Below, one piece after another: positions 48,381-59,718 of a DNA stretch of 64,000 nt. A model generated the notes under the pieces. That model made no database searches. It was not told the origin of the DNA and saw only the letters and a program-made list of their open reading frames with translations. Location of the stretch: positions 301,240-365,239 of the forward strand of contig RMBW01000021.1 of the NCBI GenBank assembly GCA_004009845.1, in the 5' to 3' direction. The stretch comes from Davidsoniella eucalypti. Its lineage: Eukaryota > Ascomycota > Sordariomycetes > Microascales > Ceratocystidaceae. Within the stretch, counting starts at the first letter, position 1; every line of letters begins with the position of its first letter. A program made the position numbers and the translations under genes.

Positions 48381-50253
48381 GCAAACAGATAATTCGTTTT
48401 CCTTTTCTCCCGTATTATTGACACCATTATTCCCCATTGACAGCTTACTTACAGCGGTCAAGCTGTCTATTCACGACACTAAACCCCCGCATCTCCAAAT
48501 ACAAACAGATCAAATCAAATCACCTACTTAACTAAATACTCTTATCATCCCTTTCATGTCCATTTTGTTGTCTGTCTTGTTTTACGCTTTCCGTTTTATT
48601 TATTTTGTTTTATTTAGATGACTTACCATGAGGGCACATAGGAAGAGAATGGTTTATACCACGGTACCTGTGCTAAAAGTAGTAGCCGTAGATACTAGAG
48701 GAGTTTGTCCAGACAGGGCACGTATTTTAGTGTGAGAATGATGTTCATATTCTTCCTCATATCTGGATGGAGTTTTCCTTTTATCACTGTTTGTTCCATA
48801 ATTCTTGACTTGTCTGTTATATCTCGTCACCTACATCAGTCATCGTTTGCTCGATATATTGGCCTTGTCAAATTAGGTCATTATATCCTTGCCAAAGTGT
48901 TGGAAGCTGTAAAAATTTCACAACTATAACTACATAGATAGATTCAATGAAGAATGGCCAAATAAAACATGTTATACAGATCTTTCTAACATGACGATAA
49001 CTCTCCCTTTCACGGAAGACCTTGGTAGAATCAAGTATAGTAGTAGGATTCCATTCAGTGTAGTATATAAATCACGAGATGAAATTGAAATAGTGAGTAG
49101 CTTTGGAGTTAAAATCTGTATTTTTTTTTGATAGCGTAGCGGATGATAGATGGTAGTAACGACATGACAGGTTAAAAAAAGAATTAAAAAATGTATATTC
49201 GGAAATACAGACATTCCCAGAATGACTGTAGCAAATGCTGAAGCCTTGATTTTTATATTTTTTGCTGAGAACAAGAAACACAACTACAACTGTCCAACAT
49301 GTTGAACTTCTCTTACTATAATCAAATATTTGTCTTGAATAAAGTTGGAAATATATCATAAGGTGTAACTAGCATTCATCAATTACTAGATATAAGAAGC
49401 CTTGAGCTGATCAGATGCTCTCTGCCTCTAGCGTATCTCATAACAAGGATCCAGCACAGGAGAATTGAAGCGATAATAAAGATGTAAGAATAGAATGTAA
49501 ATGGTAGAGCAACAAAAAGATGAATTAAAAATAAAAAAAGATGCTCGCTTTCGTATCCAGATATCATATTCCCAAAAATGTAAAATATAAAAAAAAAATG
49601 CAGAAGAGAGCGGAAGCAGAAGCCGCCGGAAGAAAATGGGATAAGAAAGCACAATAGATGATTATCCAACCGACCCGTAAAAAAAGAAAGAGATGAAGCC
49701 AGACGAAGAAAAGAAAACCGAGATATTTGATAAGATAAAAAGATATTGAAAAAGAATGAAGCAAGCAGTAAGAAATGAAAATGCTGAAATGCACCGCGGT
49801 ATAGGACTCGAAAACGCCAACGCCGTGCTATAGCCGTAGTACATAGAAAAGAAAAAAAAGCCAATGAACAAACAAGATATAAGAAAAGAAACAGTAGGAA
49901 ACATAGAGAGTGGATATAAAAGAAAGTTCACGTGGATGTAATGCAAGCCACGGTAAGAGAATATACATAAGAAATAGAAAGAGAAAAAAGAAAATTGTAA
50001 AGATGGTGACAGGCGTTGAAGCAAACCAAACGCCGTGTTAAAGAAATAAGATGCAAAGAGATATTATACAAAGGATTAACAGTGAAAGCGGTATCCGGAG
50101 AGAGCGAGGGCCCGATATGACCAATAGAGGGAGTATCAAGGTCGACAAGTATATCAGAGCTCGTACTATCAGCAACAAGCCTCAGCCTCAGATTTTGAGC
50201 AGCAAAGAAGATGTCGCAGCTTGAGTCGAAGTCATAACGGACACTGCGGATAG
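48381..50253. other. intergenic interval between convergent 14-3-3 and 50.3-kb gene
   Basis: No gene was recognised. 49380-50030 is A-rich on the plus strand and so T-rich when read from the minus-strand gene at 50254-51054. It is probably that gene's 3' flank, though 650 bases is long for a 3' UTR. Confidence 0.45.
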
Positions 50254-51054
50254 CTAGGCCGTCGCTAGTTCCATCCGTGACTGGTGCCCGGCGAGCAACG
50301 GTTCCGATTCAGCACGAGATTGTGCGGCCGAGACCTTGCGTTCTTCCGTCAAGCGCTGCGTCTTGAATAGCAGGCTTTGAGCAGTGCGTAGCCGCGCCTG
50401 CTTCTCCTCGATCATGCGGGAGCCCTTGACTCGGCCCGCGCCGACGCTCGAGTCCGTGCACGAGTCATGCTCGGTATCATCTGTATCTACGGGAACCCGC
50501 TTGCGCGTACTGCTCGCACCAGCCGTATCGTTCTCTCCGTCGTCTCCGCGCGACTCGGGCCGTGAGCAAGTAGCTGACGGCGCATTTATGCTCGGAGCGG
50601 CATCTGAAGCTTCGCTGGGCGGAACCAGATCTGGATATTGGTCCATGGGGGTATTAAGCGGCACGGGCAGGGCTGGCGCTGCGTTGGTGTACATATTGGT
50701 ATGTTGCGGCTTGGGCGGCAGGTTGAGCCAACGACGCCAGCGCGAGTTGCGCCGCGGAAGCTCGATTAGGGCATGCATGTCCAGTGGCGGCGCCGGCTGT
50801 AGGGCAACGCTGATGGTGTGGAATAGACCCGGTGACGAGGCGCTGGTTGGCGATAGCTGGCCGTTGTACGTGCTGCCCCCGCTGCTGTGGAAGTTGCCGT
50901 TCGGCGCCAGAGACGTAAAGGAAGACGCCGAGCTGCGCGGGGGAGGCGGGGGCGTCAGAATATGGCCGGTGAGCACGGATGGGCTGCTCTTGTGCACCTC
51001 GTTGCGCCAGATGTGGATGCGCTGTAGCTGCGCTGGTGATAGATATATAGACAT
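50254..51054 (-). CDS. unrecognised Pro/Ser-rich protein
   Basis: One uninterrupted frame of 266 residues starting MSIYLSPAQLQRIHIWRNEV. I recognise no family. The first ~25 residues are a likely amphipathic helix. Residues 30-80 are Pro/Ser-rich with a PPPPP run, and 95-120 are basic (LPRRNSRWRRWLNLPPKPQ), a possible nuclear or lipid-binding segment. Residues 130-200 are acidic and disordered, and the C-terminus is a predicted coiled coil (EEKQARLRTAQSLLFKTQRL). The codon at 51102 offers an in-frame earlier ATG, but MSIYLSPAQLQ is the more protein-like start. GC content here is clearly higher than in the flanks, as expected of coding sequence. It has no hydrophobic helix or signal peptide. 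Confidence 0.65.
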   Translation of the reverse strand: MSIYLSPAQLQRIHIWRNEVHKSSPSVLTGHILTPPPPPRSSASSFTSLAPNGNFHSSGGSTYNGQLSPTSASSPGLFHTISVALQPAPPLDMHALIELPRRNSRWRRWLNLPPKPQHTNMYTNAAPALPVPLNTPMDQYPDLVPPSEASDAAPSINAPSATCSRPESRGDDGENDTAGASSTRKRVPVDTDDTEHDSCTDSSVGAGRVKGSRMIEEKQARLRTAQSLLFKTQRLTEERKVSAAQSRAESEPLLAGHQSRMELATA

Positions 51055-54000
51055 GATGTGTTTGGGGGGTGATCTGTCTGTGTTCTTTTGTGATATTATC
51101 AACGGTATTGCAAGATAAGAACAAGCAGTTCTCTTCTTTGGCTCTCTTGTTGATGCTCGATGGCTCGCCGTTAGAGTGGTAGCAAGCTCAGGCTGTTAGC
51201 AGGCCGATGTTGCCACGGGAAGGGGCAAAGAGGCTGAAGCTCGTTAGATGAATTCGCAAACCAGCCAAAGAGGGAAAGAAAAAAAATAAGAAGAGAAAAA
51301 AAAGACTGCTAGTAGCGGAGCTTCGGGGAGCTCTTTGAACGGATTTCTGGTCGTAGACTAGCGTTTGTTAGGCAACAAGAAAAAAGCTGGAGCTCTAACC
51401 TCTCGTTGGATAGTTTCCTTTTTTCTGTATGGCTTTGGTTAGGCACTTGCACCGGGATCTCTGGTGGCAGCTTGTACGAAGTGTCTTTGAAAAAGAGAGG
51501 CAAATCAAACACAGAGTAGAAAGGGAATGGCCCAGTTACGAGTTAACCAAGAGCAACAAAGGTGATAGAGAGGGGGAGAAATAGACTCTCGGGACCAGAT
51601 CAGGAACAAGAGAGAACGGTGGGAGAGACAGTGAATAAGGGACGAGTCTTGCTGATATATAGGAGAACGGAAAGATACATAATACGACTACAATTAAAGA
51701 CGACATCTAAAATGGACAGACAGGTCGACAGGGCCTTGGACCAAGTCAGAAAAGCCAGGCCCCCAAGCTCCAGGGCTTACTATAGCTAGGAATTAAACCC
51801 TCGTCAAAAAGGCTCGTTTACACCAGAAACAATAACAGAGTGACAGCATCCAGCGGGAAATAATAGATCTTCCAACCAAAAACGCTCTGCCATTCCTAGC
51901 TAGCCTTGAAGTGTTGCTCGAGAGAGAATAAAAAGCATGTGTGCGTGCACCACGCAGCATACTTAGATCGAGGTAGCATTCAAGAAAGGCTCAAAGTACA
52001 TCTGTACATGTATACAACCAAAAGGTAAGATGTGGTTAGCCAGAGTGCGTTGGTGGCAGAGGATTGTATTTTGATCGCTGCGTAGGTCTTAGGAGTGAGA
52101 AAACAAAGCACAACAATTCAAGCAAGGAGCACCGTTAAACAAGGTGATTATGAGCCGGGGGTAAGAAAACGAACAAGAGAAATACTGTGTTGAAAAAATA
52201 TAGAGAGAGGGGGGGGGCATGACGGAGAAGAGGGAGGCTCTCTCCAAAAAGGATGCTAACAAAGGCATATAATCCGGCAAGCTACTCAAGAGATCGACAT
52301 TCGTTTTGTCGTAGACCCTGTCCATACGCAGAAAAAAGTCTTCTTTAAATACAATAAAATTAAAAGCTGCAAGAAACTAAATAGCCCGGGGAATGACAGC
52401 CGGTTAGTCGAATCATAGGCCTATTTCATGCAAACCTTATCAACCCCCTAAAAATCCTAAATATGGCAAGTTTTTTTTAATGTTCTTTTTTTATATTGTT
52501 GAACAACACAACGATTTTTTGATGAGAAGTTTTGAAGCCCAAGAAAGAACTTGAGTTAAACCAACAATCAAAATTACAAAAAAAAAAAAAAAAGCGGAAA
52601 GTCGGGACTTTGGGGGGTTTCAAAAGTGGAGAAGGGCCCCCCCGGAATCGAGGACGGGAAGTGCTACTCTATTTTATTTTCCTAGACCAGGCATAGAAAT
52701 CGAGATATCGCCAGCAAAGCAAGTATAGAGTTCTCTGTTGTCTCGATGAATCCATACGAAGGCTATCCCGCTAGAGAGAAATACAAAAACAAAAACAAAA
52801 AAAGCTCCGGTGAGACTGGCCTGATAGGATCTTGTCATGAGGCCTTTTGATGCTCATGACGATGATGCTACCAGTGATATTACAATATGCGAAAGGAAGC
52901 ATGCATTGCTACCCAGACAATACCGACCTATGTATACAAAATAGTTGTATGTGTCGCCAAGTTGCAGTAAAGCACCCAGACTAGTAATAATTAGCAGTAC
53001 CTAACTAAAGCTTGCTCCTGACCGCCTTATAATGTTACTACTTACGGAAAACTCCGCAGAGTGATTTGTATTGACTTAGTCTATGTGAATCCTTTGAGTG
53101 CATTGTAGTTGTCAATTACAGCTATTCGATACGGATGAATATACAATTTCAAAAGAGCAGCTTCTTCTTTTACACTGTCTCAAAATGACTCGATGACGAT
53201 TTTCAAACTCGACCTCGGTAGATCGATCATTCAGGGTAGTTGCCAAACAAAAGGAAGCACAGGCAGGCTCTCTTCTATACTATCCTGTCTGACATACATA
53301 TGCTATGAGTAGGCTTTGGTTTTATTTGGGGGCGTTTTGTACATCTCAGCAACGACCTGTTCCAACATCAATAAGCCATAATTACTGCACTATCATCGCT
53401 ACAGGTGTATATTGCTTTAGACATCATCCGGTCCGTTTGTTCCTTCAGGTTCAAGATACTAGGAGTTTATCCCTCCCCCCTTCATTATCTTGCTAAAAAT
53501 CCGCATGAACGGTGGGACATAATCTTCGACCGTATTTCACTATCCAATAGACTAGACCTTCCGGTCTCTATAAAAGAGCCTTTTCTTTTCACTAGAGAGT
53601 TGTTTAATCCCGGATTACGACAGGGCTTTACATTACATTTGGGCCTTCATTGGCGACTAGTTTTTCTAGCTATCGTACCATATGACAAGAAAGAGAGAGA
53701 GAGAAAGTGAGAAAATAAGAAAATGAGGAAAGAACAAGATCTGCCGTCCGTGCTTTGGGAAATCTCAAAACTAACTACTACGCCAATATTCGGTACTACT
53801 ACAACTGATGTTTATCACTGCTTATTCCAGAGCTTGCTAATAATACTAATAGGCTCAAGATTTGTTCCCAAAGTCACGGACAGACATGACGGGTGGACGG
53901 GGGGGCATACAATGTCTAGTTTATAATAGCTTTTCATTGTTATCTCATCAAATTATAGTCGACTATGCATTATTCATAACGATAGTTCAGCGGCAGGCTA

Positions 54001-55441
54001 GGGGTGTACAGTATTTTTACTAAGCGATTCTAGCAGGCTATTATTCCCTGACCACAGAATCTTGTACTCTCGTTAGCACCATCATTGTTGCTATTATTCT
54101 GTTTGTAGGACTAGCCGCGGTTTGCTAAAACCTGTGGTCTTGTTTGACGTGGTAGGCATATATATTTCTCTCTACCCCCTTCTCCATATTTGTACTCGAA
54201 GCTCATAGCTGTTTGCCGTTTTCCTCCGCCCGTCTCCGTTCAAGTAAATTACAGATCTAATAGGCATCCCCCCTGTCATACATGTATAAGCTTTGCTGAC
54301 CCATCCAACAGTCAGTTGCGAGTTGCAAAGTCAATAATTATGACTTGGGTCTGATTCTGAAAACGGGAAACGCTACCCTGGTCCATCCAACAGAGTGGTC
54401 CGCCCTAGTTATTTCATTATAGCAACTCGATAACAAGCTGTCTGTAGCCCGGCTTAGGCCTAGAACGCGCCTGCGTAGCCGAGATACTCGAAGATGCCAC
54501 CAAATTGGCACTTTACCACTGAAGATCCTCTACAGGATTTCCGCATACCCAAAAGATCTCTTATACTGAGAAAACTGAGAGCAAAAGAGACCAGCACCAA
54601 GAAATGAGAGGCACAGCTTTACGGAGCAGTTTATATTGCAGCGCAGTTTCTTTATCAGTTATCGAGTTTGGATCTAATCTATCAAGTACATATCATATAT
54701 TGTTGCAATAAGACGTCACAAGGATACGACTGTGGGATATAAGAGATGAAACAGAATGAATTGGACTATTATAAATACTAATAATACACAAGAGAATATG
54801 ATTGCTTTCTTTCAATATACTGGTTGCTATTGGTGGCCACCTCACTCAAGTCTCTTTTAGTAAGCTGATCTCAAACAAGCCGACTAGTTTAGTGACAATG
54901 GATTCCTTCTTTCTCGCGTAACTTGTGAACTGCCAGATTTCAAGTCAAAGGTCTTTTCTTTGCAAGAAAATGTCGACTACAGGAACACACAAACAAAATA
55001 TGACAAAAACTACCCTGCTAGTCGAGTGTTCAGGTTGCCCTGGTACCAAATATGATCGTCGCCACGGAATCTCTCTTTATCTTTCTTTCCGACTCGCAAT
55101 TACATTATACCAAAGCCCAGTTATCAGCCAAAATGTATCGTCGACATCATTGCTATCGGAAGGTAAAGTTCATCACACAGCAATATCGCTCACTGCCATC
55201 GATCGGCGCCAGATATGCCGTCTATCTATCTTGCTTACGAATCATGTTTGGTACAGACGCAGATCCACGCCTCACTGTGCATATTGTAGTTCTAGATAGC
55301 CCGAGACAATGAAATTGTTTATCTACAACCACATTATAAGGCTAGGGGAAAACGTATGTACCACACAAAACAATGATATATGTATGCTCAATAATACCAT
55401 CTACTCTATAGCAATATACAAGCTCTTTCTAAGGGCAAGCT

Positions 55442-55681
55442 TTGTCTATCCAGAAGCTTGAACGGGAAGCCCTTTCCCAGTCAAGGTATACATCCGATCA
55501 AGGAAGTGTGACGGGAATAGCTCAGCTTTGCCGTCGATCAAGACCAACTATACGTAATCAAGTGAACGGCCAGCCCGTTGGTCGGCCACTTAGCTCCAAG
55601 CTAGCCAATTATCTTGTCCCAAAAGTGCACAAAATAGGCTTGAGTTGGTGCCAATGGCTTTTTGACAGCACAAGAACATGA
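55442..55681 (+). pseudogene. relic of a pogo-type transposase N-terminal HTH (psq/CENP-B type)
   Basis: The frame contains SVTGIAQLCRRSRPTIRNQV followed by NGQPVGRPLSSKLANYLVP. From memory this resembles the first helix-turn-helix of fungal pogo-family transposases (..AA..F.VPRSTLR.RVNGRP....L...EE..LV.WI..L...G). There is no ATG at the expected place and the frame ends soon after. No DDE domain follows on this strand. Treat as a decayed fragment; the match rests on one motif. Confidence 0.4.
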
Positions 55682-56720
55682 TGATATGGTAGGCATGGGG
55701 GGGGGAAGAGAAACTATCCGCAGTTTCTTACAAAAGTCTACTCTCATCAAGCTTTGAGTTTGACAGGTCTGTCATATTTCTGCTGATATGACTGATGATG
55801 TTACATACATCTTGATGCTTGATGTCATTATATGTGTACTGTGTCAGTTGCTAGTTGCCCGGGCAGAAGCTATGGCCAGCAAGACTCAGCTTCTGGTCAA
55901 GTAGCTGCGGGACGAGTAGTTCGTTTACAGATCAATGCTTTGTCTTGTTCCCTTGTTGCTGTGCTGCTCGAAAAAGAAAAAAAAACAGACGACGAAAATC
56001 AGAAAATCACATACCTGGTTCTGTATCTCTCTAGGCGCAGCAATTTACACGCAAGACTGTATCTACTGCTCTCTGTCTTCTCATCCTCTGTTCTGTCTAT
56101 GTGTCGATCCTGTATCTTCTTGTATCTCTCTCTTGTTCTCTCTCTTGTTCTCCCTAACTCGCTCGTCTCCGCAGGGCCTGTCCCAGGGGCAAACCAGGCT
56201 CGGATCAGTCTTTCGCTTGGCCAACTTTAACTTGGCTGGCCCCATGTCTGTGGTATTTCTCCGGTCTAGTCGTCGTCCTCACTAGTACACAGCATAAGAA
56301 GAAAAAAAGGAATATGTCTAATTTAATATGAATTTCCTGGTAGTTGTGCATCAACACATTAATCATGAACATATCCTTTTTACTCTTTCGTTCTTCTCTC
56401 TCCAGACCCTGTTAGAAGGGTTACGCATACATAAAGGGTTACAATATCATCTTCTTGTTCCTGCAGCTGAGGTTCTAATCAACAAGGAAAGCCTGTAACC
56501 GGATATCACCAAGACTAGGGGCAAATCACAGTTTGATTTCCAAAGACACAGGTTACGACCGTAAGAATCAGAGCTAGCAAGCAAGTTGATGGCCCAAACA
56601 AACGGTACAGTGAGATGATACTATTGCCCCGGCATAATCCCGCCGAAATAGTCGTAGCAACCAAGAGGCATTTTTTTGATTTATCATCTGGCCGATCAAC
56701 CCTTCCTATGTGTTCCAGAT

Positions 56721-56990
56721 TGAGGTAGTTGGTTCGACTACTACTGAAGTCCACCCGATGCTTATGGTAGTGCGTCTGAGGGTTTGGGAGGTAGTAACCA
56801 TACATATAATACAAGGAGCGAATATCATATAACGAAACCATAGCAAATGTTCTGTATCTCAGTGGCCTGTCACTGTTGAGAAGTTCCTTCACCATTACAT
56901 TGTATACTAGTATTAGCTCAGGGATGTGCATCTTAAGATACCGAGGTGCTACATAGTATTAAAGCTCCAGTTCCACCTTAATAAAATTAA
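56721..56990 (-). repeat. dispersed repeat, copy B (inverted relative to copy A)
   Basis: Read on the minus strand it shares a colinear series of 8-18-base identical words with 44341-44712, including GTGGACTTCAGTAGTAGT and GATACAGAACATTTG. It lacks about 110-120 bases present in copy A. The open frame of 138 codons over it (56515-56931, minus) is not protein-like and its start merely overlaps the repeat. Confidence 0.8.
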
Positions 56991-59718
56991 TAAAAAATTG
57001 TGTTCAAGATTTTCATGGTTACGGGCATTATCAAGGCGGAATTGGCAAATCAAGACAACGGCAAGGGAAAGGAAAGACAATGTGAACCTCAAAGCAAGGG
57101 ACCAGAAACTAGTAGCATACAAATATATGTGATATCATCGTACTGTTACTATCTTGTTTGTATCTCAGAGTACGAGCTTCTTCAATATCTAGATACTGAA
57201 ATCTATAGTAACATATTGTAAGGACAATCCAAGCCACTATAAGCGTAGAGCGTAGGAAGGGCTAACAAGACAAAAAACCAAGAGCCGCGCTCTCGTTAGC
57301 TTCGTTTTTTTTTGGTTTTATTCTTTCATTTAATGGTCTTAGTCAGCCCTGGCTTATCTCAAGCAAGCCCGAATTCAGAAGTCAAGCAGTGGTGAAGTGA
57401 TCTTCTCTATATCTCCGCTTTTACAAGTCATTTGCTTGACTAGACTTTTGACAGAAATAATCGACGTAGTTATATAGATATTTCCTATCTCACCTGTCTT
57501 TGTATTTCCCTTTGAAAAAGCCGTTTGATGTTAGCTGTAGATTCTACTAAAGGCTTTCACTACTTACTGCATCTCTTTACTGCCCCCAATTTTGCGTCGA
57601 TGAACCCTGGATCGGTCTTGACCGGCCTAGGGTATAGGAATCCTCTTCCTAGTTCCGGTGTAAGGAGAGATGGGATTTGTTGTTTGTGTTAGGCGGCGTC
57701 TTATTCAGTTTTGACTGGCTATTTTGGGTTTTCTTCTTAGGATCTCCAACAAGAATAGTCACCCTTGAGGCTTGACCGGGTCCTCAAGCAATCAAAAGGG
57801 TCTTGCTTCTACAGACCGTTCTGTCTAGTGTCAACTCTTTTGAGTAACGTGGCTTGCTATTACTGTTATCAATCTCAATTCTAATAGAAGTGGGAGATAA
57901 GAGAACCTACAACCAAGTCCCTAACTTGCTTTCCCCCCCTCTTAAGCAGTCACATTCTTCCTAGTAAGGCTATTTCGTTTGGGGCTCTGTTCTCGTTTCC
58001 CCATTACGGGCGCATACATATATTCTTATAGCCAATACAGTGCTATCTGCTGAAGCAAAAGTACACTGAACTTTGCGTCCTAGAGAAGACTATGAATGGG
58101 GCTAGGAAAGGAACGTTGGAGGTTCTCCGAGCCGATCGGCAGTTGGGTTCCTACTTGCCAGATAAATGCCGAATTTTTACTCTATCTTATAGCATATGTA
58201 ATTGGTGTTATCAGCATTAAGATGTAGGAATTATAGTCTGGCTCAGCTATAAAAAAAGAAGCTACAAAGAAATATCAAAGTAGGAGATATAAGTCTTCTC
58301 AACCCAGCTAACATTTTCAGGTGCTTGCTTTATTTTGTTATCATATGTTGCCAAGTAATCGACTAGCCATTTACTTCCTGTCACATATGTAGTGAGGAGC
58401 GTATCTATGTGATTACCCTGTTTCTTCCCATATGTCACTGGATGATACTGACGGCTGTTTTCTTGCTTATCTCTGTGATGCAATAGTTCACTTTCTTTAC
58501 TGCAAACAACCTGTTATTCTGTTTACTTCGGCTGTTTGCCCATCTAAAGATATCCAGCTACAGTTTGATCCACGAAAACTGACTGTTGGAATAATAATCC
58601 TCGCTTTAGCGTTACGTTTCACAGCGTTAAAGCCCAAAAATAAAAATAAAAATAAAATATCCCCATGTCCGTATTTCGTTCGTTTTTCTATCCCTTTCGG
58701 ACTACTTTTTTATATAGTAGCTAGTCTTGTTTTTGTTTACAATGTAGGAAACAATGATCCTTTTTTCTTAGTATCACATAGATCAAATTTATGTATTTTA
58801 TTAGCATTAGGGCTTCATGGCTTACAAAGACAGGCTGAGATTCTTTGACTCCCTTTTTCAATGTCTTTGTGAGAAGCTTCTAAAAACTCCGATAATTATA
58901 TAACTAATAGAGAATGATGAAAATTTGGGTTAATCATTCAAAGAAAATAAGAACCACATTAGGGTTACGAAGATGATAATTTACATGTTACGAGTAGAAT
59001 ACCAGCTTGAGGGTTCACACAACGATCTTCTGATCTTTATTAAAAGTTCGCTATACTTGATCTTTTTCTTTTTTTTAATATCCTTGTTCTGACGCCAACA
59101 TTGAGAATGTCGGTTGATTTTCTTGTCACGATCTACAGAACTGCATCATCCTTTCTTTTCACTAGGATGGGCACATACAAGCCAAATCTAGTTGTAGTTA
59201 TAATATGTTTGTACATCTATTTCATGTGCCAAAACTACATATCAAGGTGTTCAAGGCACTAAATATGCCTTTACACTAAGCTACATAGCACTTTTGCCTA
59301 TCCGAATGCTAGTGTGTTTTCATCACTTTACCAAAGATCTGTTCACGGGCGGTTTTGCGACCTTTTGTTCAAGTCAGCTGAAGCTATAAGCCCAAAGTAC
59401 AATTTAGCTCATATACCTAGGCACATGAAGCAAAAAGTTGTCATTATCAGACTTGAATAAGTACTATAAAAATATATATATATATTGAGACATTTATCAT
59501 GTGAACTTGGGAGTGTTTTTTGCTGGAGATCGTAACAATAAGGAAATAAAAGACGCTATCGGAAGATTCTTTGCTCTGTAGTTGAATTATTATATCGTAT
59601 GTTATCGTAGAGAGACATCCAAAAGTAGTATGTTTTTGTAGGTGTAGGAGTCTACGGTGCACATTGAGATATGGCAATAATCTTTTCGTTTTTAACTGTG
59701 CTCTGACTCTTGCATCAT

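Larger units (their letters stand above)
51055..59718. other. gene-free interval of 8.7 kb
   Basis: Only short random frames are present. It includes homopolymer runs (nine G at about 52206, 17 A at about 52576), a transposase-like relic at 55442-55681 and dispersed repeat copy B at 56721-56990. An open frame of 138 codons at 58432-58848 is not recognised. No tRNA was seen. Confidence 0.5.

Noticed and set aside
49379..49864. 161-codon minus-strand frame rich in Phe, Leu and Ser
   Set aside because: It comes from a T-rich stretch; overlapping frames on the same strand look equally open.
58432..58848. 138-codon frame with hydrophobic C-terminal half
   Set aside because: No recognisable motif, no splice partner, poor codon composition. 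Possible but unsupported.
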